Assembly (NCBI GenBank): GCA_935421135.1
Contig: OW285187.1
Location: forward strand, 22,320,429-22,384,428
Reading direction: 5' to 3'
DNA: 64,000 bases
Source: Bugulina stolonifera
Lineage: Eukaryota; Bryozoa; Gymnolaemata; Cheilostomatida; Bugulidae
Shown here piece after piece: positions 1-9,911 of this stretch; position 1 is the first letter of the stretch; each line of letters opens with the position of its first letter. A program made the translations under genes and the position numbers. Under the pieces are notes generated by a model. That model was not told the DNA's origin. It searched no databases and saw nothing but the letters and a program-made list of their open reading frames with translations.

Positions 1-366
1 TAAGAAAAAGACGCTTATGTTCAGGTGGTGACTGAACTTTGTAAAGATTGCATTAGTAGTCTCTTTCCCCCCGACTTCACCCATCAAGTCATCAATGATG
101 AGCCAGCGATTCTTCCCATCACGCTCTATATCCATCTCTACATCAATGAGTCCTGAATGAAACCTTACTTTATCTTTGTAATCCTCAAAGCGGCGTTGCC
201 AAACTCCATAGCAGTAAATGATTTCAACAGGAGTGGGTGAAGCAATTTCATCAACTCTCTTAATAAGACTAAATAGTAGTTCCGTTTTTCCACTCCCTGT
301 TGGACCACAGACTAGAGCTGTGAAGGGACTCTGCAAGCGAAGATCGATTTCTTGGTGTGGACGCAT
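1..366 (-). CDS. A32/FtsK-like P-loop packaging-type ATPase, 3' end outside window
   Basis: Reading leftwards from the ATG at 366, 122 codons stay open to the window edge with no stop, so the C-terminal part is missing. Residues 21-28 form a Walker A P-loop (GPTGSGKT), and a Walker B-like hydrophobic strand ending in two aspartates (LIIDDL) lies near residues 87-92. It is followed by a conserved-looking SHH-x-N-x-SV stretch at residues 112-118. This order resembles the A32/FtsK-HerA ATPases that pump DNA into capsids of Polintons, adintoviruses and nucleocytoplasmic DNA viruses; that assignment is by eye. The start codon lies inside the 3' end of the upstream ORF (98-nt overlap, different frame), a viral-style arrangement. 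No introns are visible. An in-frame stop lies 7 codons upstream of the chosen ATG. It could instead be another P-loop NTPase of a mobile element. Confidence 0.72.
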   Translation of the reverse strand, partial: MRPHQEIDLRLQSPFTALVCGPTGSGKTELLFSLIKRVDEIASPTPVEIIYCYGVWQRRFEDYKDKVRFHSGLIDVEMDIERDGKNRWLIIDDLMGEVGGKETTNAIFTKFSHHLNISVFFL

Positions 367-676
367 GCTGATCCAGTTGAGTAGCTAATAGAGTTGTGTT
401 TGTTTTTAAAAAGTGTCCTTGCTTAAGTACTCCTTTGTCTTTGCCATTGGGTGGTTCCCTATCACTTAGATATGTGTAAACTGATGGGGATAAAGATGAG
501 CAAGAAAGTATAAATAGTATTATGATTATGTAGAATGTGAACTTCTTTCTTTTGTTGCTTCTCTCTCCTATTTGCTCCCTTCCCTCTTCAGCAGAGATAG
601 CTACTACTTCATCTAAGAGACCATCAGCCACATCTTCATAATTCTCATTTCTACATACTACCTCTTGCTTTGACAT
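269..676 (-). CDS. Small single-pass membrane protein of the virus-like block
   Basis: An intronless ORF of 135 codons. Residues 1-45 are acidic and then basic (ending in NKRKK), residues 46-64 form one strongly hydrophobic isoleucine/leucine-rich transmembrane segment, and the remaining roughly 70 residues are polar, rich in Ser, Asn and Arg. The positive cluster just before the helix predicts an N-in, C-out orientation. I do not recognise the family. It starts 40 bp after the coiled-coil ORF and its last 98 nt overlap the ATPase start, so the three ORFs behave as one compact module. Small membrane proteins of unknown role are common in Polinton and adintovirus genomes, but that link is inference. 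The far C-terminal part overlaps the ATPase frame and could be fortuitous. Confidence 0.5.
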   Translation of the reverse strand: MSKQEVVCRNENYEDVADGLLDEVVAISAEEGREQIGERSNKRKKFTFYIIIILFILSCSSLSPSVYTYLSDREPPNGKDKGVLKQGHFLKTNTTLLATQLDQHASTPRNRSSLAESLHSSSLWSNREWKNGTTI

Positions 677-716
677 CTTGCCCTTGTTTGAGAGAACAAT
701 TGGAATCTATACACTT

Positions 717-2045
717 TTATTCATCATTACTTTCTCCTGTTGGAACCCACTGTGGCAGTTTACTATCTTCCCCTTCTGCTTTTGCATCATCATCATCTAG
801 TTTGTTAGCCAGGTGGGGAATTGTGTGATCAATAATTGATACACTATCCATTTTTTCTTCTTCTTCTTCTTTTTGCAAACGCTCGATTTCCATCATTAAC
901 CTCTCTTTTTCCATTCTTTCCTCTGTTAACTTTTTTTCTAAGAAGGCAATGCGATTTGTTCTTCTCTCTTTTCTTGCATCAATTCTCTGTTGCATCTCTA
1001 GTGCTTCTTTCCACCCCAGTGCTCCTGCCAATTCCACTTTCTTTAGTGCCAATTCTTGTTCTATCTTTCTAATCTCTTGTTCCCTTTTGTCACACATTTC
1101 AACCTCTTCTTTAGTTTCTACATGAGTTTGCTCTTCTATCATAATCTGGTTATTCTCTCCTGTAGAAGTCTCTCTCACTTCCACCCTAGCTTCTCCTGGT
1201 GAAGGGCTTCTTATCACCTCTAACCCGTTTTTGGATGAATCTAGTTCTCCAATGTCACACATTTCAGCCTCTTCTATCATAACCTGGTTAGTCTCTCCTG
1301 TAGAAGTCTCTCTCACCTCTAATCTAGCATCTCCTGGTGAAGGGCTTCTTATCACCTCTAACCCATTTTTGGATGGATCTAGTTCTCCAAACAATCGCCC
1401 TGCATATAGCGTATTACCTCTACTAAGAATTAAACCAGGGATGCTTTCTTCATTGTAACTCCTCTTCGCTCGCGATTTCTCCTTCCCATCCTCAAAGCGA
1501 CATCTTCTTGCCCCATCCTTTAATATGTTCAATACTCTATGATAGAATTCATTCTTTGAGCCTTCCCCACCAGGTTCATTATCCAGATATAGTAAGAAGT
1601 GAGTGTTAAAAGTGGCCTCCGCTCCCACACCAGTTTCATCCCAGTTTCTATCTTCAATAATCTTCTCAACCTCCACTCTACACCAGGTTGACAACTCCGC
1701 ATTCCTAAGAAGGAGTAAGGGAGAAGAAACGGATGCGTTTTTTGTTTCTACCATAGATGAAAATCTTGACCTAGCTCCTGTTAAGTCTTCATAACAAAGT
1801 GCCATTTTCCTCAACTTTTCCTCTCCTATCTTAAAAGGGATATTCATAGAGAGTGAAAGTGTTCTAAAATAGATGGCAAGCTCTACCACTAAGGAATTAT
1901 GAGCGAGTCTGTCAACCCAATACCACATCCATGGACTATTCGTTTCTTCGATATTACTTTTGATCATATAATCCCATACAGACTTCGGGAGGACTTCCTT
2001 TAACAGTACATATCTCCCCGCTGCTCCTTTGGTGAGAAAAGACAT
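717..2045 (-). CDS. Coiled-coil repeat protein of the virus-like block, family unknown
   Basis: An intronless ORF of 442 codons starting at the ATG at 2045. Residues 1-200 are a mixed, probably globular domain with several Trp residues around 24-43. Two near-identical repeats of about 46 residues follow (about 220-265 and 266-311), each with the core SKNGLEVIRSPSPG and a shared TSTGE motif. Residues about 320-398 form a long charged Glu/Lys/Arg coiled coil, and the tail is acidic. The internal duplication is also obvious in the DNA (about 1145-1260 and 1283-1398). No family is recognised. It is the first ORF of a three-ORF minus-strand block and has a TATA box 53 bp upstream. A structural or scaffold role in an integrated virus would fit the context but is not shown by sequence. 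Confidence 0.6.
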   Translation of the reverse strand: MSFLTKGAAGRYVLLKEVLPKSVWDYMIKSNIEETNSPWMWYWVDRLAHNSLVVELAIYFRTLSLSMNIPFKIGEEKLRKMALCYEDLTGARSRFSSMVETKNASVSSPLLLLRNAELSTWCRVEVEKIIEDRNWDETGVGAEATFNTHFLLYLDNEPGGEGSKNEFYHRVLNILKDGARRCRFEDGKEKSRAKRSYNEESIPGLILSRGNTLYAGRLFGELDPSKNGLEVIRSPSPGDARLEVRETSTGETNQVMIEEAEMCDIGELDSSKNGLEVIRSPSPGEARVEVRETSTGENNQIMIEEQTHVETKEEVEMCDKREQEIRKIEQELALKKVELAGALGWKEALEMQQRIDARKERRTNRIAFLEKKLTEERMEKERLMMEIERLQKEEEEEKMDSVSIIDHTIPHLANKLDDDDAKAEGEDSKLPQWVPTGESNDE

Positions 2046-2097
2046 GTTTGCTATGACTAAGTCTTCTTTGTATTAATACTATCATCAGTCAAACTTA

Positions 2098-2105
2098 TCT
2101 TTTAT
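2098..2105 (-). promoter_or_regulatory. TATA box of the minus-strand virus-like ORF block
   Basis: On the minus strand the sequence TATAAAAG lies 53 bp upstream of the ATG at 2045, which would place transcription start about 20-30 bp before the start codon. It fits a short-leader viral or transposon promoter. Confidence 0.5.
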
Positions 2106-2790
2106 AGTCCCACCCCAGTGGAACTCGGAATGGGCGGCGGGCCGCTGCCTAGTCGCTTGGCCCGGTGGATACGGGGCACCGGCGTCGCCTCCACGTGTAC
2201 GGTCGGCGCCGCACGCAACGTGGGCGGACGCGGCTTGACCGCCTCAAACGATCGGTCGTTCGGGTGAGTGGGGGTTGCGGGGGGAGGGTGGGCAGCGGTG
2301 GAGGAGGGGTGGCAGTGATGACGGTGATGGCGGCGGCGGTGGTGGCGGCGGCGGTGGTGGTGGTGGTGGTGGTGGCGGCGGTGGCGGTGGTGGCGGTGGT
2401 GGCGGTGGTGGCGGCGGTGGCGGCGGCGGTGGTGAGGGCGGTGGTGGCGGCGGCGGTGGCGGCGGTGAGGGCGGTGGTGGCAGCGGCGGCGGTGGCGGTG
2501 GTGCGGACGGGACGAGGGCGGTGGCGGGGAGGAGGGAGGAGTGGGAGGTGGGGGAGGGGGAGGGGAGGAGGGTGGGAAGGAGGGAGGGAAGGGGTCGTGG
2601 CCGGGTTCGGGGTCAAGTGTGCAAATGTTTTTTCGACCAATAAGAAGGGGGGATTTTGGGGTGACCTTGGCAAGGTCGTGTGCAAAATTTTTGTGCTCTT
2701 CTGTGATTGGTTGAAATCGGAAATACCGGCTTGTGATTGGTTGAAAACAGGGGTCAATGAGTGCGTGTCTGTCTAGAAGTGCACTGACTA
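2106..2790. repeat. GC-rich simple-repeat segment, possible terminus of the virus-like element
   Basis: This segment is far richer in G and C than anything near it. From about 2270 to 2590 one strand is almost only G with GGT/GGC/GCG triplets, giving long false ORFs in several frames. Beyond it, the 13-mer TGATTGGTTGAAA occurs twice (about 2703 and 2733), which reads as CCAAT motifs on the minus strand. Composition falls abruptly to the normal AT-rich background near 2770-2790. It sits directly upstream of the three-ORF block, so it may be that element's promoter and terminal repeat. The other terminus lies outside the window and cannot be compared. Confidence 0.4.
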
Positions 2791-4276
2791 TACTACTATT
2801 GTGTATATATACAATAACAGATAACTATATGACACCATAACACAGATTTAAACAAAATACAGATATAGCCTATATCTGTATGGCTCCAAGTGGAAGTGGA
2901 ACAAATGAGGTGGGTACACAGTGCATGCAAAATGTTTGACATGTTTTGACTTGTCCCCTTGTTTTCTTGTCAATGTCTAAAATGTTATATATTTGTGGGT
3001 AAACAGTAGTACTTGGGACTTTCTAACACAAAAATATTTGCAACATATACAATTACATATCTCTTATGTGTTATTTTGTAAAACCTATTAATATCAGATT
3101 GGAAAATAATTTAGACATCCATTTGATTCAAATATTAAATTGAATAGGTTAGCAACCTCTCAACTCATTATTGATTCCATTGGACAGACTTTGTTTGTGT
3201 ATGGCTTTGGTGCTAGTTAGCCTACTAGCAAAGGGAGTACTCTCTTTGCTACTAGTAACAAATCCTAACACAATAGCAAAATCCGAACAGTGAGTGGAAA
3301 ATATGGAAATCCATCCGAATCCCCAAAAGGGAAGGACAAATCCGAACAATTTGGATTTAATCCGAGTAGTTGAGAGCCCTGGGAAAGTATAAGAATGGCT
3401 GCACTGTATAATACTTTGCCCTTTCTCTTATAAGAAGAAGGATGACGGTTGTTGGCTTCCGGCAGAACCCGGATGACTGCACACAACCTGTTATAAATAC
3501 AGATGGACAAGACTAAAGGCCGTCTGAAAACTGTATAATAATTGCTATAACAATATGCATGTGAATTATCTACAACTACGAATAATTTACAATAAAAAAA
3601 TATGACGGTCATAATATAACAAAGAATTGTTTATTCAACGTCCTTATGGGTCGTCGTCACGTCAAGGTAGACCAGAAATATAATAATTGAGGTGAGCTTA
3701 TTACTTTAGTCCTATTGGTTCACACTTGAAGAAAGCTTTGACAGCACCAATAGTAGAAATTTGAGACTTGATAGCACATGAGATGTTGCTCCTTCTAAAG
3801 TTTATTGTAGAAGGAAGAACTAGAGCAAAGCAGGAACCAGAAAAACTAGAGCAAAGGAGAAGGAAAACAGTACAGAGGACATTCATTGCAAAACATACGA
3901 AGTTGCCCACCCCTAACTGCCATTTCCGTTTGACAATCGACACATTATTTATAATTATAGTCTAGGATTCAGCTTGCTCCTGCTAGCGTAAAGAGAGGGT
4001 TTTCCGAAAGTTGTGTTTTAGTACATGTACAAGTTCCAATGTTCGTGCACAATAGCCCTCTAACCAAAAACCAAGGCTAACATGCTAGTAAACATTATTA
4101 TCGCAATGCAACCATGCAATGCAACGTCAATTCATATTGATATTAATTTTATTATTGCAAGAAAAATTAGATGATTATGTGACTGTCAACTCACGTTTTA
4201 ATTTTTTATTGTTTATATGACTTAAATAATATATATTAACGGATTTTTATTATTACAGTTTTATAATTATTATTAT
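2791..4276. other. Intergenic AT-rich DNA with transposon traces
   Basis: I see no gene. Around 2880-2935 there is a GAGGTGGGTACACAGT stretch whose reverse complement resembles the interior of the hAT element at 14319-14639. At about 3372-3384 the minus strand reads CAGGGCTCTCAA, an hAT-like terminus also found at about 59427. The other end of that element was not found. Confidence 0.35.
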
Positions 4277-4281
4277 CTTAG

Positions 4282-4323
4282 ATACATACATACATACATA
4301 CATACATACATACATACATACAT
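4282..4323. repeat. (ATAC)n microsatellite
   Basis: About ten uninterrupted tetranucleotide units of ATAC/CATA directly abut the left arm of the large palindrome. Confidence 0.9.
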
Positions 4324-4527
4324 GATTAGTCATTAATTATAATTATAATACTTACTATAACAATACAATAGTGAATAGAATATAATTATAATTATAATTA
4401 TTATTATGTTATCTTACATGTATGATACATGTAAGATAACATAATAATAATTATAATTATAATTATATTCTATTCACTATTGTATTGTTATAGTAAGTAT
4501 TATAATTATAATTAATGACTAATCATG
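4321..4527. repeat. Perfect 207-bp palindrome (102-bp arms, 3-bp spacer)
   Basis: Positions 4321-4422 are the exact reverse complement of 4426-4527, with only TGA at 4423-4425 between. The arms are AT-rich and each ends inwards in TTACATGTA. Such a perfect hairpin implies very recent origin: a foldback element, a hairpin-capped repair product, or a sequencing or assembly artefact. Confidence 0.9.
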
Positions 4528-4950
4528 GATGTTTTTATAAAATAAAAATAGCTATATTAAATATTTATCAATTGATTATCATTATATTTATATTAATATA
4601 AAATAATAATTATGATAGTAGGCCTAAGTATAGTATAATTATTTTATTATACAGTTTATTAATATTAATACTTCTATACAACTATAACTACTTGAGTATT
4701 GACTAAATTGTAATAAATATTATTTAGTTCAAATAAATAAATAGAAATGAATTTTTTAAAAAATTATATTAGTTATTATATTTATTAGCATTTTAATAAT
4801 TATATTAATATTAAGTTATATCTAGTGTATTGTTAAAATTAATATTAAAAATGCAATAAGAATAGCCTAAATGATTACAAATTATTTATTAGGAAGACTT
4901 ATAATAAATTTCAATTGAAATAAAACAGTATAATTATAATAACATAATAT
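4528..4950. other. Very AT-rich gene-free stretch
   Basis: It is nearly all A and T with short ATTAT/TAATA runs. No gene, RNA or repeat boundary can be supported. Confidence 0.6.
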
Positions 4951-4954
4951 TGTA

Positions 4955-5617
4955 ATGGTTTTTGGTTTCTGGTATGGTCGTCCTAAGACAACTCCCGAGT
5001 CCAAAGTGAAGTGCCTATGAGTGGTGCTAGGCCTTCTCATTACATGAAAGATTGATCGGAGTCAGTAGTCAAAGAACTACCAAAGAGGACCCATGTGATC
5101 CCGAGTTATACTTGTTTACTATACTGAGAAAGAGAGTGATCCGACCTAGTAGGCAGTTCGTGTTGCAAGGTCGAGGACCTTAACAACTAGAATGACTTAT
5201 CTACGAAGTGAAAGTCTCTGTATATAAGTATAGATGTGTCTTTATTGAGATCCAAGCAAGAACTGAGACAACAAACGTAAAAACAATGCCCTTTATATAG
5301 TAAGAGAACTTCCGAAGGAAGTTCCAGTAAAAAGCCCGACGTAGTGTCGGGAAAAGGCGACGTAGGGTCGTCCGGAAATTGCACAACAATATGGCGGCCG
5401 GAAGCCCAATGGCCGACCCAAAATGGGTCGGGTTAATACAAAAGATGCTTAGAATCATCCAAATCATATACAAAATGAATATCAGGTAATTCCAAGAGGT
5501 CGGGCCTCTTTACATGGGTATAAAAAGCAGTACAATGACTCAGTAATGCCATATTCAAGATAAACAATATTCGACTAAGTAGTAATGAATACAAGCAGAT
5601 ATACGTATGGGTACACA
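4955..5617 (-). mobile_element. Putative solo LTR in minus orientation
   Basis: Read on the minus strand, this block has a TATA-like TATATAAAGGG (about 5295-5305), then about 60 bp further an AATAAAG polyadenylation signal (about 5248-5254), the order expected of a U3-R-U5 long terminal repeat. The upstream U3-like part contains short inverted repeats such as GAACTTCC/GGAAGTTC. No gag or pol is adjacent, so it would be a solo LTR. The exact TG...CA ends and a target duplication could not be fixed. Confidence 0.35.
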
Positions 5618-5625
5618 TTGTAGTT

Positions 5626-6745
5626 CAGGGGTGCCCAAATGTTTCTCACCGTGGGCCAATATTGAATGTTTCAGAATTTTGGTGGGCCACAGAATTTACG
5701 CTGATATGAAGTGAAGTTGTATACGAGTATCAGAATATAAATGTACATGTAATATAATAGTATTGTTGTTAGGGGTTTGGCCATTTTTTCTATATAACGA
5801 TGTATTTTATGCAAGGAGTTTAATCTTTTTTTGAGCAGAGACTTGTTTCACATCTATGAAATACCAGTCCTGGGGTTTGAACCCGGGACCTCTACGGGAT
5901 CTAAATCGCCTAGTACAGCGAACAGAACATGTTACCACTACACCAGCTCAGCAACCTTAGAAAAGGAAGCTTCACCAGTCAACAGTAGACATGCTCTGAG
6001 CGAACTACACACAAGTCATCCCTCTTGTGCTTCATCGGATATTAGTTCGGGGGTTTGGCCATTCTTGTGCAGTTCGCTCAGAGCATGTCTACTGCTCACT
6101 GGTAAAGCTTCCTTTTATAAGGTTGCTGAGCTGGTGTAGTGGTAGCATGTTCTGTTCACTGTGCTAGGCGATTAGATCAGGTGCCGTGGAGGTCCCGGGC
6201 AGTGGTCAAAGTTGGGGGGGAGTCGTGGGGGACGCAGCCCCCCGCCACAAATTTCAGTTTTGTTTTTGATGTGATTCATATTAGAAAATACTGAGTCATG
6301 TGAGTATGTGGAGGCATATATCATCAGCCAGGATTTGGCCATTCTTGCTAGTGACAAATTTTCAAATGCAAGTGATGTACAGTCTGGCAGCACTTTTACT
6401 GGTGAAAATTTGGTCATGATTAGCCAATGCCATGGTATAATTAGGGGAAGCTCCTTCAGCTCTAGGGAATTCCAGGAGCTCTGGTAAACATTTCAAGGAA
6501 AGTCGCAATTAGGTGAAAGTATAAAATGTTAAATGCACATGTCAATTTTATAATTTAATATAGAAGAACTACTGTAATGCAAGTCATCTCTACAGAGAAA
6601 TACCCTACATAAAGCAATTTCCACACCAGCTTGAATTTTACAAAATAGGCACAAAAATACCATTTTATAAACCATGCAAGGTGGGTCACATTAAATTTGC
6701 TGGTGGGCCACATTTGGCCCGCGGGCCGCTATTTGGGCATCACTG
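5626..6745. mobile_element. Non-autonomous hAT element with perfect 8-bp target duplication
   Basis: The ends are CAGGGGTGCCCAAAT (left) and the reverse complement of CAGTGATGCCCAAAT (right), and both continue into related GGGCC-rich sequence. The element is flanked by the identical 8-bp duplication TTGTAGTT (5618-5625 and 6746-6753), the hallmark of hAT transposition. No transposase ORF is present. The interior holds two oppositely oriented tRNA-SINE-like copies. Confidence 0.85.
5865..6205. repeat. Inverted pair of tRNA-derived SINE-like sequences inside the hAT element
   Basis: The two arms (about 5865-6030 and 6060-6205) are inverted copies. Each carries a pol III A box (GCTGGTGTAGTGG) followed by a GTTCAAAC-type B box; the B box is intact on the minus-strand copy near 5874-5886 and degraded on the plus-strand copy. 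A related copy lies at about 58155-58265. The fold-back would form a hairpin with arms of roughly 140 bp. Confidence 0.6.
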
Positions 6746-6753
6746 TTGTAGTT

Positions 6754-7190
6754 AGTGTCAGGTGGCTGAGGAAGACTGTGTGTAACCATTACAATATTAA
6801 TATGTAATTGTAAACAGTACAGTTGTATAATGTAAATATATATTAATCAATATTGAATTATATATAAATTAATGTTGTTGTGTTTATCACTCTCCAGTCT
6901 CTCTAACTGCACATACACTGTAGCTGGATCTGACAGGATGATCCCTGTCTTAAACCATACAGTCTGCGAAACTGTGAAGAAATCTATCCAGAATTTGTTG
7001 AAAAGTTATGCTCCATTTTTTTTACAAAAGAATTTATTAAAAATATGAATTTGATTTCTAAAATATAAACAATACATATTAGACTATATTATAGGCATAG
7101 ATATACAGTAATTCAATTTTAGATTGTCATTAGCATCTCATTACCTATTATGACTATTATTTTCAACTAGGCTATAACACAACAGATCAA
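6754..7190. other. Gene-free AT-rich spacer
   Basis: Between the hAT element and the reverse-transcriptase debris I see no ORF, RNA gene or structured repeat. Confidence 0.5.
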
Positions 7191-7200
7191 ATGCAGATGA

Positions 7201-8020
7201 GTGGTATTGCAAGGCCACACCTCAAACTCATTACAAGTCACCTCAGATATTGAGATCAATGTTGTTCCTTACTTTCATCAAGTTTTACCTGATTGCCTCG
7301 ACTGTTCATGTGCTCTATTTGCTGATGACACCCTTATCTACCAGGAAGTTGCAGCGATTGAGGACTTCAGGAGATTTCAACGAAATCTAAATTCACTTGG
7401 TGCATGGCTAGAGATGTGGGAATATCGTTTAGCATCTCTAAGAGTAAGATCATAAGCTTCAACACGGTTGATGATACTTCCAAGTATGCGAGGAGCGAAT
7501 CAGTATTCATGTCAATTCAGCAAAATACCTAGGTGTCACACTACAGTCAGACTGCAAGTTTAACAAAAGCGTATCGAAAAATGTGTTGGATACCAGAACA
7601 CAATTAGGTATGATCAAGCGAACCTTTACTGGGCTCCTAAAACGCACGACTGATCACTCACAAGGCTCTGTCTGCTACACCTTGAGTATGCCAGCGTCGC
7701 ATGGGAACCAGGATGCTGCTGATATAGAGAAGGTGCAGATGGATGCTGTTCGATTCATCTCCAACATCAAAGGCAAAGCAGATGTAGAGAGTGCTGTAGA
7801 GAAGCTTTCTTGCAACCACCGAAAATGAGGAGGAAAGGTTGACATGTTTCTTGGCGAAAGAAGAACAGCATCCCACTCTCTTATGGTGATATTCTGAGCC
7901 AGTCAGTCATAGAAACCAGCCAAACTCATTTACAGGCCGGTCAGTAGGGGTGAACAACAGCAAATACCGTAATAGTTTCTTTCCAATGGCTATAAGGGAT
8001 GTGGAAATTTAACTCAATCA
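7201..8020 (+). pseudogene. Decayed non-LTR retrotransposon reverse transcriptase fragment
   Basis: The frame at 7201-7455 contains the reverse transcriptase active-site motif FADDT at 7318-7332 followed by an LNSLGAWLEMW thumb-like stretch. A second frame at 7583-7828 carries the downstream QLGMIKRTF and VQMDAVRFI motifs typical of jockey/CR1/I-type elements. Near 7960-8020 a NSFFPMAIRD-like stretch matches the usual C-terminal end of these proteins. Stops and frameshifts separate the pieces, and endonuclease and 5' parts are absent. It is a dead copy. Confidence 0.75.
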
Positions 8021-8239
8021 AGGAGTACATACAGAGGAGTCCACAACCGCGGCCCCACACAGACAGGTTAGATAGTCCTGCCCAGTCAATACAGACTTTC
8101 TGTTATTCAGTTCAGTAAGACTACCATCCATAAACTGCCCAACCTATTAACTAGGGCAGACCAGTGTGATGACCATTTTACTTAAGTTCTAATAGGTAGG
8201 CCTACCTCATTGTAGTAGGCCTCCTCACAGAGGTAAAAT

Positions 8240-8760
8240 AGCAAAGCGCTGCAGAGTTCAGTGATAGGTTCAGCATTATTTCTCCTTGGCATTAACGATT
8301 TGTTTGATTGCATATTGTGAAATCTTAACCTGTACACGATTGACACGCTACTGCCAATAATTGGTCAAATGAATAGAAAATGCCATTCAACAAAGCCATA
8401 TAGTTTTGTTAATGGACCACCAAATAGCAGGTATAGGCTCTCCTCTCCAGTGAGTTTAAAACACTAAATATCTTGGCATACTAATACAATGAGATTTGGT
8501 CTTTAACATCCATAGTCAGGAAAATTCATTAAATCTAGAAATAGTCTAGGAGGCATAAGGTATCTTTTTATATGGGGCTCCCATTGAAGTCAAGCTGCTT
8601 GCCTGTACTAATCTTTGCGGGTGTGTTGGAATATATCAGCTTGGAATAGAAGTCTCCACCTTTGTTTGCAGGTTCATATACTTTGAAATTATCACATCGA
8701 ATCCCTCCAAGTAGGGATTATTCCATGATCATAACGAAAGCCATTCTAGAGGACAACTTA
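8240..8760 (+). pseudogene. Second decayed reverse transcriptase fragment
   Basis: Broken reading frames encode a GINDLFDCIL-like stretch (about 8288-8320), then KYLGILIQ (about 8466) and SLGGIRYLF/IWGSPIEVKLLACTNL-like pieces (about 8548-8615), in the same order as the thumb and C-terminal part of non-LTR reverse transcriptases. Many stops and shifts are present. It is more degraded than the fragment just upstream and from a different family. Confidence 0.5.
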
Positions 8761-9154
8761 ATTCCCTCGCAGCAAACGGATATATTCTCAGAGTTTCACC
8801 ATGTATTATTCGTGATATGACAGGCACCAATCCTAACTCACATGAATTATAGATAACTAGAGGCTCACCTCCCCGCCCCCATGATTTACAACATAAGTTG
8901 TTTGGATGCCCTACCTGACCTGATTGAATAAACAGAGGCAGGCTATTCTTTGTTTAATTTACTAATACATTTTATAGTTAATTCTTGAATTAAAATTGTT
9001 ATTATTAATATAAATATGTATTAGAGTAGTTAAACTGATACTCATGTTCAATTGAATCAAAATACTCATTCTCTAGATTAGCATGGTTATGTCAGTAATG
9101 CCAGTGCCAATTTGTATCGAACCTAAACAAAAACATGCACTTGGTCATAGTAAG

Positions 9155-9240
9155 GAGGTGTCCTCTCTCAAAGTAATTTTTGGAAGAAGACAACTTCTCA
9201 TTAGCCTATGAGTGCCAATGACTACCAATGACTTGATGAC
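9155..9240. mobile_element. Partial copy of the AACTTCT-type MITE
   Basis: The stretch GACAACTTCTCATTAGCCTATGAGTGCC resembles the inner end of the MITE at 11104-11580, and TGTCCTCTCTCAAAGT just before it is the inverted counterpart. The two ends are close together, so this looks internally deleted. Confidence 0.35.
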
Positions 9241-9519
9241 TACACTATGTTTCATTGGCTAAAGGCTTGGCTATGTGAGAGGCCATTTGTTTCTTTCGGC
9301 CCAGATAACCTTTTTCTAAACCAACAATTGATGTTTTCAGTCTCCAATGCCATGAGTCGCTGTTGTAATTGGTTGTTATCAGGGGAAGTTCTACTTGAAT
9401 TAAAATATGAAGTTTTAATGTTCTCAAAATGTTTATTGTTCACAAAATGCACTACCTGGTTCTAAGAGTTACAATACATGCCTTATTTGCTTGCACCTAG
9501 TAGGGGAAAGAAGTTGCTC

Positions 9520-9760
9520 TAGATGTAGATACTCATATGCTCGTACTAGATAGCCTACTACAACACATTGATTTGATAGAAATGGTACAGAGTTGAGCAG
9601 TTAGATTCATCAAACAAGTCAAAGGGGATGTGATTATCATAGAGACCAGGTCTAAGCCAAAATTTACAGTATCCCACCTTAACTGGGAGACTTGGTGAAT
9701 ATGATGCCCTGCTTCAGTATCTACCTGGTTTGTTCGAATTGTGTGAACCGTTTGATTGGA
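9520..9760 (+). pseudogene. Third reverse transcriptase C-terminal fragment
   Basis: The plus strand encodes LIEMVQ, then a stop, then AVRFIKQVKGDV, closely parallel to the VQMDAVRFI region of the fragment at 7201-8020. Stops follow. It is a short dead non-LTR fragment, ending about 150 bp before the zinc-finger gene start. Confidence 0.5.
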
Positions 9761-9911
9761 GTTGTCAACCCACACAGAGTACGACAATTCCAATCAAGGT
9801 TAAGTTATTTTACCCCAGTTTTCTGTATTTATGTGTTACGTACATGACTTGTAATAACTGACCATTTGATTATTTTGAAGGAAATCACGTGTAATCAACA
9901 CACCTAGTATC

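Noticed and set aside
2149..2776. Long open frames in several phases of the GC-rich island (poly-Ala/Val, poly-Gly, Pro/Thr-rich)
   Set aside because: They arise from the triplet-like GGT/GGC repeat on both strands and have no non-repetitive coding part.
3265..3612. 115-codon minus-strand ORF
   Set aside because: It overlaps transposon-end sequence; there is no motif and no support in neighbouring sequence.
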